64,000 nt of DNA from Thereva unica (taxonomy: Eukaryota; Arthropoda; Insecta; Diptera; Therevidae), in NCBI GenBank assembly GCA_949987705.1, contig OX465283.1:166547850-166611849 (forward strand). The letters run 5' to 3'. The stretch's first letter is position 1, and the number at the start of each line of letters is the position of its first letter. Below the pieces are notes generated by a model. The model had not been told where the DNA came from. It was given only the letters and a program-made list of their open reading frames with translations, and made no database searches. Shown one piece after another: positions 25,001-38,000 of this stretch. The position numbers and the translations under genes were made by a program.

Positions 25001-26612
25001 CTGAAAAACTAAGCTAGTGTTTTTCTTTGACCACTTAAAATATTGAGCTATTTTATCTACTTACGTTGAAAGAAAAATATTGCATACTTCAGATTGAAAA
25101 ATATTTGTAAGCATTTTCAAAAGCGCACATAACCGTGGTCGTTAATAATTATTAATAGAAAACTCGAACCAATTTTCACTGAAGTAAAAACACAATGTCC
25201 AAAGCACACCGCAGGAACTCATTCATCAAAACCATTCTCGATGACAGCCCTAGTGAAACCAAACACTACCTAATTACCTCTAGCATAATCGTGGCATTGA
25301 GCTTCCGCTGTTTAACTACTGGAGTTATCCTCAGTGCGTGTAAAGAGCTAATTGCGTGTGTAAATAGTAGCGCCAAGCTATAAATCTGGTGAAGTTTATT
25401 AAGTATTAAGCAAAATGCATGTACACCCTCGTATTGGCTTTACTGCAACTGCAGTTGATGAACTCATCTTGAAGCGTAATGAACGAATTTTATTATTTTA
25501 GGATTTAAAGGACATCAAGTTTCTACAATTTTGCAATGTGTGCCAAGGTTATAAGGCGCCTCGTTCGCATCACTGTCGTAAATGTGAGTATAGCTTGGCT
25601 TCCTCTATACGAAACTCATAAACAATTTTATGTATATACTTATTTCTCAGGTGAACGATGCGTAAAAAAGATGGACCATCATTGCCCGTGGATCAACAAT
25701 TGCGTTGGATGGGCAAATCATGCGTACTTTACATGTTTTCTAGCTTTCTCAGTGCTTGGATGCATTCATGCCTCGTTTATCCTAATTGCTTCCTTTTATC
25801 GAGGTATTCATCGGAATTGGTACTTATATCGCCAGCCACATTTGGCCACTGTGCAGTTTACACTTTCTAGTCTTATTATGTGTATATTCAGTCTGGGCCT
25901 TGCTGTAGGTGTTGTTATAGCAGTTGGAATGTTGCTTTATTTCCAAGTTAGTGTTTACCCGTAAAACTTCTTCAATTATTAAATTATTTTTTTTACAATT
26001 TAGATTCGGGCTATATTAAATAATCGTACAAGTATTGAAGATTGGATAGTCGAGAAAGCAGCCTTCAGAAGATCAAAAGACGAAAAGCCTTTTTGCTATC
26101 CTTATGATTTAGGTAGGAAGCGGAATATAGAGCAAGTTTTAAACTGGACGTGCTCTCCGGTGGGAGATGGTATCACGTGGGAAGTTGCAGAAGGATGTTC
26201 AGTATACAGCCTTACGGTAAATAATTTTGATATAAAACATAATATTTATTTTTAAAAACAAATAAAATTTTAACAGCTGGAACAAAAAGCTCAAAAGGCT
26301 GAAAAACGTGCACGAACTCGTACTTATCTCATAACACGCAAAGCTACTGGCAGTTGCTTTCCAATATTTTCACAAGGCCTAAAAGTGTGCCTTTTTCCAC
26401 CGTGTACAGATGAAGCACGCATTAAGCTTGAGCCTGGAGATTCAGTTAAAGTAACAAGATGGCGGAAGCATTGGTTATTCGGTGAACGAATTGAGGAGAA
26501 GAATAAAGATACCAATAGAAAAGGGCCAATACGCGGATGGTTTCCACGTCGGTGCGCACTGGAATTAGTTGCATCGCCAGATTGTTTCGATCGAGACGAT
26601 AAAGAGGATTAA
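19044..26612 (+). CDS. ZDHHC6-type palmitoyltransferase, six exons
   Basis: Coding exons are 19044-19104, 19594-19778, 25502-25583, 25651-25946, 26004-26216 and 26277-26612, all with GT-AG borders and matching phase, giving 390 aa. The protein S-acylates cysteines of client proteins; vertebrate ZDHHC6 acts in the ER. The N terminus has LHWGPLITI followed by two hydrophobic segments. Exons 3-4 contain the Cys-rich domain (FCNVCQGYKAPRSHHCRKC) and the catalytic DHHC at residues 118-121 within MDHHCPWINNCVG. Exon 4 then encodes two more membrane segments. Exon 6 encodes an SH3-like C-terminal domain with KVTRWRKHWLFG and RGWFPRRC, which distinguishes ZDHHC6 from most other DHHC enzymes. The Drosophila CG5196 protein is the expected orthologue. 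The protein ends RDDKED, without the dilysine ER-retrieval ending I would look for. The gene converges on Mical. Confidence 0.95.
20540..21190 (-). pseudogene. Degenerate mariner-like transposase
   Basis: Minus-strand frames, broken by shifts, show VYQNPLYSQKTAVWGALFS, then QQDGATALIARVLAEKLR, a remnant of the QQDGA.xHT motif that carries the second catalytic Asp, then PPDLILCDFFLFP with the third. No inverted ends were located. It lies in intron 2 of the ZDHHC6 gene. Confidence 0.75.
21300..23060 (-). pseudogene. LINE relic with endonuclease and reverse transcriptase parts
   Basis: Minus-strand pieces in order: endonuclease remnant SGVGVILTKKARSKFISW (about 22530), CYAPTEDAEDD (about 22410), YKKAFDLINRGFI (about 22220), palm motif LNYADDICLLAHR (about 21990) and C-terminal LDRLRWAGIYIARM (about 21480). 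Order is normal but the endonuclease-RT linker is deleted and the frame shifts several times. 22730-23060 may be its 5' region. It is opposite to the ZDHHC6 gene, whose intron 2 contains it. Confidence 0.8.
24114..24337. mobile_element. 224-bp Harbinger-like MITE
   Basis: Perfect 16-bp inverted ends GGGCCTTTTCGTAAAC (24114-24129) and complement (24322-24337) are flanked by GAT on both sides (24111-24113, 24338-24340). A 3-bp duplication and GGGCC-type termini fit PIF/Harbinger derivatives. It lies in intron 2 of the ZDHHC6 gene. The small open frame across it is incidental. Confidence 0.8.
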
Positions 26613-26774
26613 ATTTTATATGTATAAATCAGTGTGATATAAATATCATTCTTCATTCATATAGTATACAATTAAAATTATACATTTCGCAAAAAGATGA
26701 ACTGATTATTTTTCAATGTTGAAATTCCTCCTACCACAACACAATATTTTATAGTCGTCTTTTATGTATGTTAA

Positions 26775-26780
26775 AATAAA
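26775..26780 (+). terminator. Poly(A) signal AATAAA of the ZDHHC6 gene
   Basis: AATAAA lies about 165 bp after the stop codon at 26612, in strongly AT-rich sequence; a second overlapping AATAAA-like hexamer follows. It is the best candidate cleavage signal before the inverted repeat that starts at 26865. Confidence 0.5.
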
Positions 26781-26864
26781 TAAATTTAGTTATTTTATAA
26801 TATTATTTGAAATGTGGTTTTTTATTTTTATTTTCTAAGAAATTGGTGATGAAATATCGAATTA

Positions 26865-27082
26865 TACCCTGTACCGAAAGTCGAGTCGTCACGACACGAC
26901 GAGTCGTTGAAGTTGAAGAAAGGACTTTTCAGTCGAATCACGACTTTCAGTACATTGTCCTAAACTCAACTTAATATTTCCACTCCTGGCCCCTGTGCTG
27001 AAAGTCGTAATTCGACTACAACGCCACTTTCTACAACTCAAACGACTCGCACGGATCACGACTCGACTTTCAGCACAGGGGT
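26865..27082. mobile_element. 218-bp MITE between the convergent genes
   Basis: Inverted ends of about 58 bp are built around CTGAAAGTCGAGTCGT. The left arm reads ACCCTGTACCGAAAGTCGAG and the right arm is its near complement. Two internal half-copies of the end (CTGTGCTGAAAGTCGTAATT and complement) lie inside. It could place a stable hairpin in the read-through transcripts of either gene. Confidence 0.75.
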
Positions 27083-27289
27083 GCTCTTTGTTAAGGAGAA
27101 GGATCTTATGAATTCCCACAATTTTTTAAGCATGTTTCAGTCAAAAACCGCCAGCATTCTATCCTTTTAAGAGATCTGGGGATCTCGATTTACTTCATAT
27201 TTTAGATGAAGTTGAATGACACCCTCTGCGATATTTTTGTTCTGGAATATTTTAACCGTACTAATCTTCAAGAACAACCTAGCCAATAG

Positions 27290-27420
27290 CAATAAATCGA
27301 ACTAACATTCGCTATTCCTCAGGGTAGTCATCTTGGCGCTCTTCTAACACCCCACTCGGGCAGGCTCAAAATGTGAGAGAAAATTTGTTACCGTATGTCT
27401 ATAGAAGTACCTAAAGGCTC
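27290..27420 (+). pseudogene. Non-LTR reverse transcriptase fragment
   Basis: The plus strand at 27298-27345 reads AIPQGSHLGALL, the conserved G(V/I)PQGS motif of reverse transcriptases with Gly replaced by Ala. No longer frame surrounds it. Confidence 0.55.
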
Positions 27421-28575
27421 TCGCATACTACAGGCCACAGCGCGTCTAATTGCAAAATTGGGTCAAAGCACATAACGAGTCCCGTCGGGCCGCACAGCAA
27501 GGCAGTACTTGAACTAGTCAGCCGTTACCTAAATTGCTGTTAAACATCGACTCGATAATTAACGTAAAATCACGAGCAACAACGTCAAAACGCCAAAAAA
27601 GCGCAAGTGAATCCCTTTCTGATCAAGACTCACTTCCCACCGCCCCGAAACCTCCCCGCGCCCACAAATTTCGTGAGGCACTTGCGCTGAAGCGCACCGT
27701 CTAAACAGGGTCATAGTATTTAAATACTACTATTTCAATAATAGTTAAATTAAAACATACCAATACTGTTCCTTATTACTTTATAATTACACCATAATGA
27801 TTTGGTGAATAAGTAAACTAAATGAAGGGTGTGGATTTTCTTAGTGCTATGATATTAACTTTTGCCCGAAAACGAGCATCAAATATCCGAGTTATCAAAG
27901 AGTGATTTCAAGTAATTTAGCATCATAGTAATATAAACATGAAATTCAAAACAAAAAATTTATTTAATCAAAATTTTCAATAAATCAAAAATAAGATTTT
28001 TTAATAATAATTACTTTATACAATTATTTCCATTATATTTTAAGTGTATCTAAAAAAAGATATTTTTACATTTTTATATAACTTGTTATTACAATTTATT
28101 AGGATTCTAAAAAAATATTTAAAATCTTAAAACATCCTCGCATGCCTTTATAACATTTTTTTTACATAAAATATCTCACAATCCCTACTTGTAAGTAGCC
28201 ACAACATTTTATCCGATATCGTTAAAAAAACATCATAACACTATTCTCGTTAATATATTTCATCAAATAATGTGTGATGTTCCTTCGCTTAAAATTTATT
28301 TATTATTTTGTTTTCACATAATAGTAGTTATTGTTTCTAATTGTTTATTTATCACTATAATTTGTCAATTGTTGTTATTAAAAAAATTATATATATTTAT
28401 TTATTTAAACTGCCTTTAATTATTTATCAGATGTCTATATGTTGATCACGTTATCTTTGCTGTTTTTCGTTTGGCATTTTTTGGAAATTTTTAGTTAATT
28501 GGCGTCGGTTCTCGATCTCGTCGGTGTTTATTATTAGCAATTATAATGTCGAATGTAAATGATTACAGCAGATAA
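27421..28575 (-). other. Intergenic gap and probable Mical 3' UTR
   Basis: 27421-27720 is GC-richer without a supported gene. 27720-28575 is very AT-rich with many AATAAA-like hexamers on the minus strand, as expected for the 3' UTR of Mical. No RNA gene or further repeat was recognised. Confidence 0.4.
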
Positions 28576-31500
28576 TTAAACCTGAAGAAAATCAAATTTT
28601 ATTTCTAAAGCATAATTTAATGTTTCTTTTGTATGCTTACAAGTAAATGTGAAATATGTGCAATAAACAAGATAACACCAAAGTTATCAAAATCAAATCT
28701 TGTTTCAAAACTAAATAAAATATTACTGATATTGTTTTGAACTAATAAAAACCATCAAGCTGCATTATCTTGAAAATCTTACAGAGTAACATGCGGCTCA
28801 AAATCCTACAAATTTCGTCCCATTAGGGTCGTTTTTAAAATAGTTTTATATTTTTAATTATAGATTATTTATAAAATTATATTAGACAAAACGAACAAAA
28901 ATAAAAGAAAACAAAAAATAAAATTAATTAAAGTTTATTTTAAATTAAATTAAAAGTTACACACAGCTAATAATACTTTTTTCTTCTAATAAAAATGTGC
29001 AGTAAAAAACTCATGCTATTTACAGAAAAAAAACTGTGCTTAAATAATAATAATAACAAACAAATAAAAAAAATACTATTAAGTGTTTCCAATAAAAAAA
29101 TTACAAGATTCACCTTGTGTGGGCATAAAGTAAAATGCATGCATATAAAAAGCTAAACTCAAGAAAAACTAGAACCCAATCAAAACGTCGATAATTTTGG
29201 TAATAATTTTGAGTTATTTCACTTACATCTGGATCATCTTCGGCTAGCAAATCACCTGTTTCGTTTGGTCGTAATGCAGCCCGTTTGGCAACAATCTCCA
29301 GCATTTCATTTAATATTGCACCTTCAGCAGCAACATCGGCTGAGCTCTTATCTAGCTCTGTTAGCAAAGATAGTTCTTAGATAGTACATTTAAACGAATC
29401 AATATGACTTACTGCTATAGGAAAGTCGGATGTTCAATTCCTCTTTAAGTTGTGCATGCCTATGCTCCAATTGAAGCTCTTGTTGTCGTATTCCGAGTTC
29501 TTCATCACGTTTTCTAAAATGTAATTGATTTTCATTGAACATATTCAGTATGTTTAATACAGTCGTACGAAGATGTTGTGAGTCGTGTCGGCAAAACTCG
29601 CAAATTAATATGTGTGCGATCTATGTATTTGCTAATATTAGCATAAGTTACTAAGGGAATAGCATCGACAAGAGATGGAATTGCAAACCCAAGATGGTCC
29701 CGTGGATATACAAATTTTTGATATAGATGGATTGTGTTAAGTACTCGTTGGTGGCGATGATAAAAGATGGATTGTGTATAAGATTTAAGTTCTGGTTGGT
29801 GGCTGTGATAAAGGGTGGATTGTACATACAATTGAAGCTCTGGTTGGTGGCTATGATATTGAACTGTGGGTGCTTTGCTTTCTCTCTTCAGCTTTTAAGT
29901 TTCATATAAAGAAAGCACAAGAGAGAAAGCAGCAAAAGTTTATGCAAAATTTAAAGTATACGATTTAATACCAGGCCACACATATCCTCACTGCATTCGC
30001 ATCGCATCCGCACCCGCACCGTGTCCGCGTAAAAACTAAACTCAAGTAATATGACGCGGTGCCGACACGGAAATGACTGGTAAAATTGTACTTGTTTACT
30101 TTCTCTCCGTGTGTCGTCCGACACACGGTGGGGATGCGGTGCGGATGTGTGTCCCGACCTTAAAGCTTCTCTGAGGTCTAAGATCATACTTACACGAGGC
30201 ACTACGGTGGTGGGAGCAAAGATAAAGAAAAGTAACTGATAACAGCAAGCGGTTTTGCGTACTGCGTAGATCAAATGGACATCCTGCTAACTGTAGAGGA
30301 TGCCCAAAATGTCCCGAGTTCAAAAAAGAGCATAAAGAGCAAATCCCAGACTCAAAAAGGGCAAAAGAGCAAAATGATAAACAATTTTTTAATGCCTGGT
30401 ATGTCCTTTGCCCAAATGGACAGGAAGCTCAGTCTACAAAAAAGTAGCCTCCAAAAGCTGTTCTGGCAGCGATTTGTAGAGATATTAAGCTGAAGGCGGT
30501 TCTCCTGTCCACACCAGAGCAGATCGCACATCTCCAACAACTAAACTCGTTTAAATCTTGTATATACTCCTCTGTTTTCAACAGAAACCATCTCCGGGTA
30601 AATTGCCTTAATGGCACTATTCATTGATTCGGTTTTTTTTTATGTGACACACTAGAGACTTAGGGAAGGCCCCTTTGTACTGTCGACCATGTATTTTTTT
30701 TTTATTTTTGAAATGTCGAACAGCAGCTCTAGTCGGAAGACTAGGACCGTGGCACCGCCGGGAATCGAACCCGGGACCTCTGGGGATAGTAGTCAGGCGC
30801 CTTACTCCTAGACTACCGAGGCCCACATCTACTAACCCTTTAGCAGAACCAAAATCCGGATGAGCTTCTGGCTAGTGAAACTAAACTAAGCGAGAGGCAC
30901 AAAATGGATTACAAAGATTATCTGGTAAGTAGGCGTGATCGACATAACTCCATACAAGGCGAAGGTCTATTAATATTTATAAAGACCCCCCTGTAAAATT
31001 AAATAATGTATAGAAGCGTGTGTTACATACATTCCTGTCTAGTTGCAGAAGATTGTATTTAATCGCCGCGTACGCACCTTGCTCAACCCAGATTATTTAC
31101 AGAGGAATTGAATCGTTCTTTCAAACTCTTCAACTTGAGTCGGAGCATTTAGAGATGTAAACGTTCGCCATGTGGCATGGGGAAATCAAATGGCTAACAC
31201 CAGCGACAACCAACTGCTAGACATTCAGTACTAAAATATAGAACTCGAGTACTGACGAGACTGAAAGCCCTACATCGTCAGTTTGGGGATTGTAACTCTC
31301 AAATCGGTTATGAAAAATCTCCAACAACCTTTAAGGCAACAATTTTCACAGTCTGTGAATCTGTACTGGAAACCACAGATAAATAGTGGATTTTGGGGCC
31401 TACTATCAGGGAATCTATTCGCTGAGCACTTAAGATCCAGATACACATATCCGCATCCAATGAAATCGAAACTTTGCAATTACTTACTTTAACTGTGTTG

Positions 31501-32077
31501 TATTACGGCATATTTCCAAGAGCTCCTTCAACAATTTCTCGTCATTAGCCCCCATAGATGAAGTTTCGATGCTGAAAATTTATTAAATAAAATATGTTCT
31601 AAGATTTCAAAAATAGTATAATTACTTTTCCATATTTTGTCCTTCACCCCTTAATGCTTTTTCGATTAACACCCCCCTCGCTTCTAGTTCTTTTAATTTA
31701 ACTTCAATCTCTTCCTGTTCCCTCTGTATCTCCTGAGCAATCCTTAATCGCTTGAGCTCAGCCTGTCGTGAAGCCTTTGATATTGCACGCTGCTTCTTCT
31801 GTTCCCGTGATTCGGTAGTATAGCTCTCATCTAGATTATGTTAAGTTACATTTAAGTTTAAGTAAATTTTTACCCAACAACAAAGTAATTAATCACAAAA
31901 CAAATAATGAACAAACCAACCGTCGGATCTCTGATAGTTCAATGGCAGTGGCGGAATTGGTGGTGGCGGTGTGTCGTCCGTTGTCTTACAAAGTTGCGGG
32001 CTTGAAGAATACGATGTGACCTCATACTTAAGGCAATCTTGTGAACTAATCCCATCGAACGGTAATCCTTCCTTTTC
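28576..32077 (-). CDS. Mical: Mical exons 18-23: proline motif and C-terminal bMERB coiled coil
   Basis: Exon 18 (32077-31921) carries a proline-rich [11 protein letters not shown] stretch, a possible SH3 or EVH1 ligand. Exon 19 (31830-31626) encodes charged coiled coil with [19 protein letters not shown], the hallmark of the bMERB (DUF3585) domain that binds Rab8-family GTPases. Exons 20 (31571-31488), 21 (29513-29413, [17 protein letters not shown]) and 22 (29357-29227, ending AEDDPD) complete the helical bundle, all with GT-AG borders and consistent phase. The final exon is tentative: a good acceptor at 28582-28583 would add one valine codon and a stop (28581-28576). Retention of the intron after exon 22 would instead give a different, hydrophobic tail. 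About 2 kb of SINE- and MITE-bearing intron separates exons 20 and 21. Confidence 0.87.
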
Positions 32078-35000
32078 CTGATTTATTTATTTTTTGCCAA
32101 TTGTTAACGTGTCAATTTGTGTGTGTGAAGTGTTACGTGCGAAAGGGAAATTTTGGATTTTGTTTAATAAAATTTTTGCTTTTTTTTCTTTTCTACTAAA
32201 AAATTTTTATATTTATTTTCAAATTTAATATAAATATATTATTAGAAATGCATTCCTGTGCCGGTTGGCCTAATAGCCACAATAAATATATAAATAAACA
32301 CATGCAAAAAAACACAAAAATACTGTGCAAAAAAAATAAAAGGAATTGTAAATATTTAAAAGGAAAATATCATCCCCGACCAATGTCTATTGTACAACTC
32401 TCTCGAATTTGTATGAATGTAGATATATTATCACCGTATTCTCTAGTCGCACTACAATTTACCACTACAAATCCAAATCTTGAGGTTATTATGCAACTTT
32501 GGTCAAAGAAGAAGATGTAGTAAAATTTGTGTGATTTATTTGTTCTGAAATTTAGAAAGATCAAAAAAAAATAAGAGCCATTGTAGGTGACTTTCTGCTT
32601 TTGGAAAAATAGTAATTAGTGAATGTTTTTAGACTGTTGTGAGTGGCTCTAGATTAGATATTTATCTGTTAAGTATTCGTTTTAGATTAGCTATTGAAGA
32701 ATTTATATGTATGTACATGTTTAGAGTATGATTTTGAAACTAATTAAATTTACAAGAACTACTGAATACTGCACTGAATGTAGAGAAGTAGATAGTTTGC
32801 TGTTGTTTAAAGGTTCAATTTGAAATTCACTAAAACAACTTTCTTCGGTTCGTGCCAAAAACGATGTACTGTCGAAAAATTTTCCATTACATTTGCCACT
32901 TGCATATGCAATAACTGTACTCAGTCTTTAATTAAGCCTTCAATCTTCGCCGTGCATGTATATTCATAATTTTGTTGTTAGCCCTGTAAGAGTATCTACC
33001 AAAACTTTGACCTAATAGCACTGGTTTATTTTTTTTATATCTGTGGCAAGTTCAGGTTCATCATTTGTACTGCGAGTCGGCCAAGTCGTGGTTACGACAT
33101 GGTGCAATGTTTAGCAGCAAGTAGAGGGAGTTGGCAATTAACTCGCGTTTGAACTCTTGGGTGTTGTAGGAGTTTGGGAATACCGACTGCAGAAGATCGT
33201 TCCCCTATCGAGTTGTTCTGTTTAGGAATGAAATCTTAGTATGTAGAGTGCACGAAATATGAGGCTGTAGACAGATGAAATGAGCCCAACCTGATGTTGT
33301 GGGTAAAAGAAAAGGCAGGAGAGCGTTTATTTCGATGAAACAAACGCAATGATAACAGCGACAGGGCTTTGGTGACTCAAAGGGTCGTTGGTGGAGGAAG
33401 TGGCCCTTTTTGATATTTTATCTAGACATGGCTAGGGTACTTTTCGCAGCCCCGTTGAGGGATGGAAAAGCCTTTCATTTTGCAAAGTACACTAGCACGA
33501 TTGGAGAGGAGTGGTAGGTTTTGTTAAATATAAGACGCTCCTTTGTTTTTGAAGAATTGAATTCAACAAGTTTCTTGCGGATCCAATCCAGAATAAATTT
33601 AATGTCCCTATTGATTGAGTCGGATAGATGTCCGTGATGATCAAGTCAGGATCTTGCGTGTTTTTCATTATCGAAGGCGTAAAAGTAACGCAGAATACCG
33701 TCATCACCAAAGTTGTGACGTGGAGCGGGTGACAGAAATAATCCCTGGGAGATCCTGACAGAAATAGGGTTCGGATTTGACGCTATCCAATATTACCTTA
33801 AATAAAACGGCCAAAAGGGAAACTCTTTATCCACTTCTGTTGAACTTATCTGAAATCACGCAATGAAAGTGTTTCGCCGAAAAATAAAGTATGTATTTTA
33901 TTAATCTCTATACACATTTCGATAATGCCTTTTTTAAACAAGAACATCATTTACAGTTGTTATAGCAGAAGCGTTTACTCAAGGAAATTCTTAGCTAAGA
34001 AGCATAGTTTTTAGTTCCACTGTCCTACATTTCACAAATATAAATTAAAAGCATTCTAAAGCAAATTTATAGCGACTGCATAATAAGTTCCAGTAACATT
34101 TAAAATTTAAACGATTCTCTTACACAAAGACCGAAGGTCCTCACATCAAAGCATGACTGGAAGAAATTAATGTAAACAAAGAAAAATGATTTTAACTACA
34201 ACCTCCCACACCAAAATTATACAAAAAAAAGTTGTATGGAAACAAAGAAAAAACTTTATACAATATTTAATTTACCTTAGACTTTTCTTTGGTTTTTGGC
34301 GATATCCTAAATCTGCTAAAAACGCCCTCGGGCTTTTCTTTCGCAGGCGAAGGTACTTCCTTTTCCTTCTTCTTGTTAAAAAAGTTCGATACCGTCTGGA
34401 TTAAGCTTTTGCGCCTTTCCGGGTCTTTTCTCCTGCGACTGCTTTTAGTTTGGTTTCCTTGAGATAGATTTGGATCTGAGGTGAAATCACCCAACGGCAT
34501 TACTGGTTTTGTGTCAAAGTTTTCATCGGAATTAAGATGTGTATGCACAGCGCTGATATCATTGACACTTTTTGAAGTCACCATTTTTCTGTCCCTAGCT
34601 TTTATATCGTCGGATTTATTTTTGGAACTGCCACCGTCAGCAGCTTCATGCAGTTCAATGTGGTAGCGCTTCCTTAATAGCTGCAGCTTCTCCTCGGGGC
34701 TAAGTCCTAGCTCTTGGTTAGACTTGAGCCTTGCTCTAGCCCGGGCATCGGCCCGAAGTTTTTCGGTGTGCGCTGACGATGGCGGGTCATCTAGCTTCTT
34801 ACTTATCCTTGGCGGCGCTAAAGGTGTTGCAAAAAAGGGTTTTCTTTGGTCAGTTGGGGAGTCTTTAGTGGGATTTGCGGCTGTATTATATACACAAAAT
34901 GAACGGGTTTTGCTTAATTTCGGCGTTTGATCGAAGGAAATTATTTGGTCAAGATTATCACTCAGTGGACGCTGCTTGGACCGTGGAGAATTCTTAAAAC

Positions 35001-38000
35001 TTTGAATAATCTCTTTATTTTCCTTTGGGGAATTTTTTGGCTTAACTATAGATTGATTCTTCTGGAGGTTTTCTTTACTACTCCGTCGGTCCGCGCATGT
35101 AATGTGGTAATGCGGTGAGTTTGTGCATCCATTAGATGCAACTTTTGGTGTAGTTGGAACGCTGATGCCACTGCAATTAAACATATTTCTATTTCGGCTT
35201 CGGTTCAAGCGTTTTTCTGCGTTTAGCTGTTTCTTGCTTTGTAATTTATCCATAACTAGATCATGGATCAAATCCTTCTGTTTTGTTCGCTCTTTTGTGA
35301 TTTCTTCCAACTTCCTTGTAAGTGTAGGAATTTCAGGTACTTTATGAACCTGTTGTGCTTGATTGTTATTACTGGTGGTCAACACAGTACCTTTAGGTGG
35401 TTCAAAAATACTTAAACTTTTATTTTCTATCACAGAATTATTTTGTGTGTTTTCGATCATTTCACCTTTCGAACTCTTCCGTTTTTGCTTCCTAATGTCA
35501 ATTGAATCACGAGCATTACTTATTTGCGTTATTTTCATTTGCAGCTTCCTCACATATTCTTCGTAACTCAATTCATCCGAGTCCTTACGTTTATTGATAT
35601 CCTCTTGAGTTCTTCTTCGGATTTCATCACCTGAAGTTTTGCGAACGGGGATTTTTGTACCTGAAGAACTAAGTGTTTTATCGTTCTTCTCTGAGCTTGA
35701 AGGTGTGTTTTGATTATCGAGATTTTTGGTGCCCGGTTCACAAGGACTAGTTACTACAGTTAGTGCATCGCTGTCTTCGGTTGTAGTGGTATTCGTTGCT
35801 CCTTGAGAGTTTATTAACGCTAAACTATCATCATCGATGTCATTTATGCTATCAGTCATTGTAGATGGTAACTGGAATTGAGTCTGTGGCTGCTTCAGCG
35901 CGAATATTGATGGAATTTCGTTTACAGGAGTTTTGAGATCAATATCATTACTTAAAATACATGCACCTTGTTCTATGTAATCAATTCCTAGAATTTCCTT
36001 CGATGTTGATTCTGTATTACTAGAATAAATTTCAGCTTTTGAGCTCTTTATTTCGTTCTCTGCCACCTGCAACAGTAAAACATTTAATGATTTTAAGTTT
36101 CAATCGACAAAACATCATTTACTTGTAAAAGTAATTTGAAATATTATTTTAAAAAATCACACTCAAAGTGAGTGAAGCCTAAACTAGCACTAATATTATT
36201 TATATCATACCTGAAGTGGAATACTTGGTGGGGGAGTATTTTCTATAAATTCAATATATCCACGGTTTTGCAACATTGCCTTGTTTGTTGCAGCGTACGC
36301 CTCTGCACAACTACCTTCGGATCCAGTATCCATAAACTCAATTTCCTCAATATCTAAATTTCGCAATATTCCGCAATCTTTAGGAGAATCCAGAATTTTA
36401 GGCGGTGCTGGTGATGATTGTTGTTGGTGGTGTAAGTGTTGCAGTTTTGGTAAATGCTTCTTTCTACCCTTCTTATTTCTTTTTATCGTACCCTTATTGG
36501 AATTCAATGCAAACTCTATATCAACAAAATTCTCTGAGACCACGTCATCTGCGGTCCAGTCAGAGAGCTCTGTTTCTGTTAATACTTGACCAGTTACTTC
36601 CGTTTCAGAATCAGAAATTGCATGTTCGGCTGTTGGCGTTTTGTCTTTATCACTAGAAACGCTCGAATGTCTAGTTTTGCTTAACTCCAAAGTCGTGGGT
36701 TTAACCAGTTTCACGTTTTCATTGCTCTGTTCTAATAACAACGGTAAATTTTTTAGGGTGTCTATTTTGTTTTCATTTCTCGTATCGAATTTCAAATCCG
36801 GTTTACTAGGACTAGACATTAAAGTATCCTTAACTTCCTCCTTCGCTAAAGTTTCCTCAGGCTTTTCTTTTGGCAGCTCTATTTTTGTGCCCGCAGGAAT
36901 TTCCATGTGCTTAAGGTCTTCCGGATCTCCGATATATTTCCCATCGATTATCATGAGACTATCAATTTGCATCAAAGCACCCGAAGTATCATGAACTTCA
37001 ACCCGTGGAACAATTTGTTCGTTATGAGTATCCGGACTTGTTGTGGAGTCTAGTATAAAGTGCGGAATATCTTCAAGGCTGGACGATGAACTAGACAGAC
37101 TGTCAGATTCGACATCGCTTTTAGTTTTATTTATATTCCAAGGAATATTTGGTACTTCAATTGATGTCTCCTGAACGTCATTTTCATTACTGGGACACAG
37201 AGGCTTAAGATCATCTTTAACAGGACTAGTTTGGACTGTGCTTTTAGGCAGAATGCATTCCTTTTCTACTTTATTTTCTTCGATTTGTGTTATTATATCT
37301 GGTTTTATTTCTTTGACATCTTTAGATACATCCGGCTTTTCACTAGATTTGTTTTCTTCAACTGCATCTTGTTCGTCTAGGCTGTGCGCTTCCTTCTTTA
37401 GCGGAGAATCTTCAATCACAATTACATCATTCTCAATATTTTCTGCTATTTCTAACTTCTCTATAAATTCTTGATTGGCCTTAACCATTGTGGACGGAAT
37501 CTCGATGGTTGTTAAATCTATAATAGGAACTGATTTTTCTGGAGTTGTCAAATCTATTGTCTCAATAATAACCGGAGATTTGATCTCCTTCGATATATTT
37601 TCGACCAGAGCGGTATTCACTGTTTCAGAATAATCTTTTCCTTTATTTTTATTATTTAAATTATTTTTTAAAACGTTCTCTTTCTCATCTATGTCCTTCT
37701 TTAAAATCTCAGACTTATTAACAACTTTATCCCCAATTTTGGTCCGATCTAAAAATGTTTTCATGCTTGGACTAATATCGGAGCCGGGATTTAACAACTT
37801 TTGACATTCAGAAATGTTTGAGTGGAAATTTTTGAATTTCGAGTCGAGAATTGATGTAGATCCGGACTTCATGATGCCATTGCCAATTCCCTGCTCGCCG
37901 AGAAGATATCGTTTTTTCAATTCCAAACTTTTCTTCGATGCAATTCCTTCGGTACTTGGAGTTTTGTTAAGTAAGTAGTCACCAGGACGTGGATTTTTTA

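Larger units (their letters stand above)
19779..25501 (+). other. Intron 2 of the ZDHHC6 gene
   Basis: A 5.7 kb intron holds the mariner relic, the LINE relic and the MITE listed separately. The rest (19779-20530, 23070-24110, 24340-25500) is AT-rich and shows nothing I can name. Confidence 0.8.

Noticed and set aside
34481..37474. Numerous plus-strand frames of 60-120 codons
   Set aside because: Shadows of Mical exons 16 and 17, with no splice or start support.
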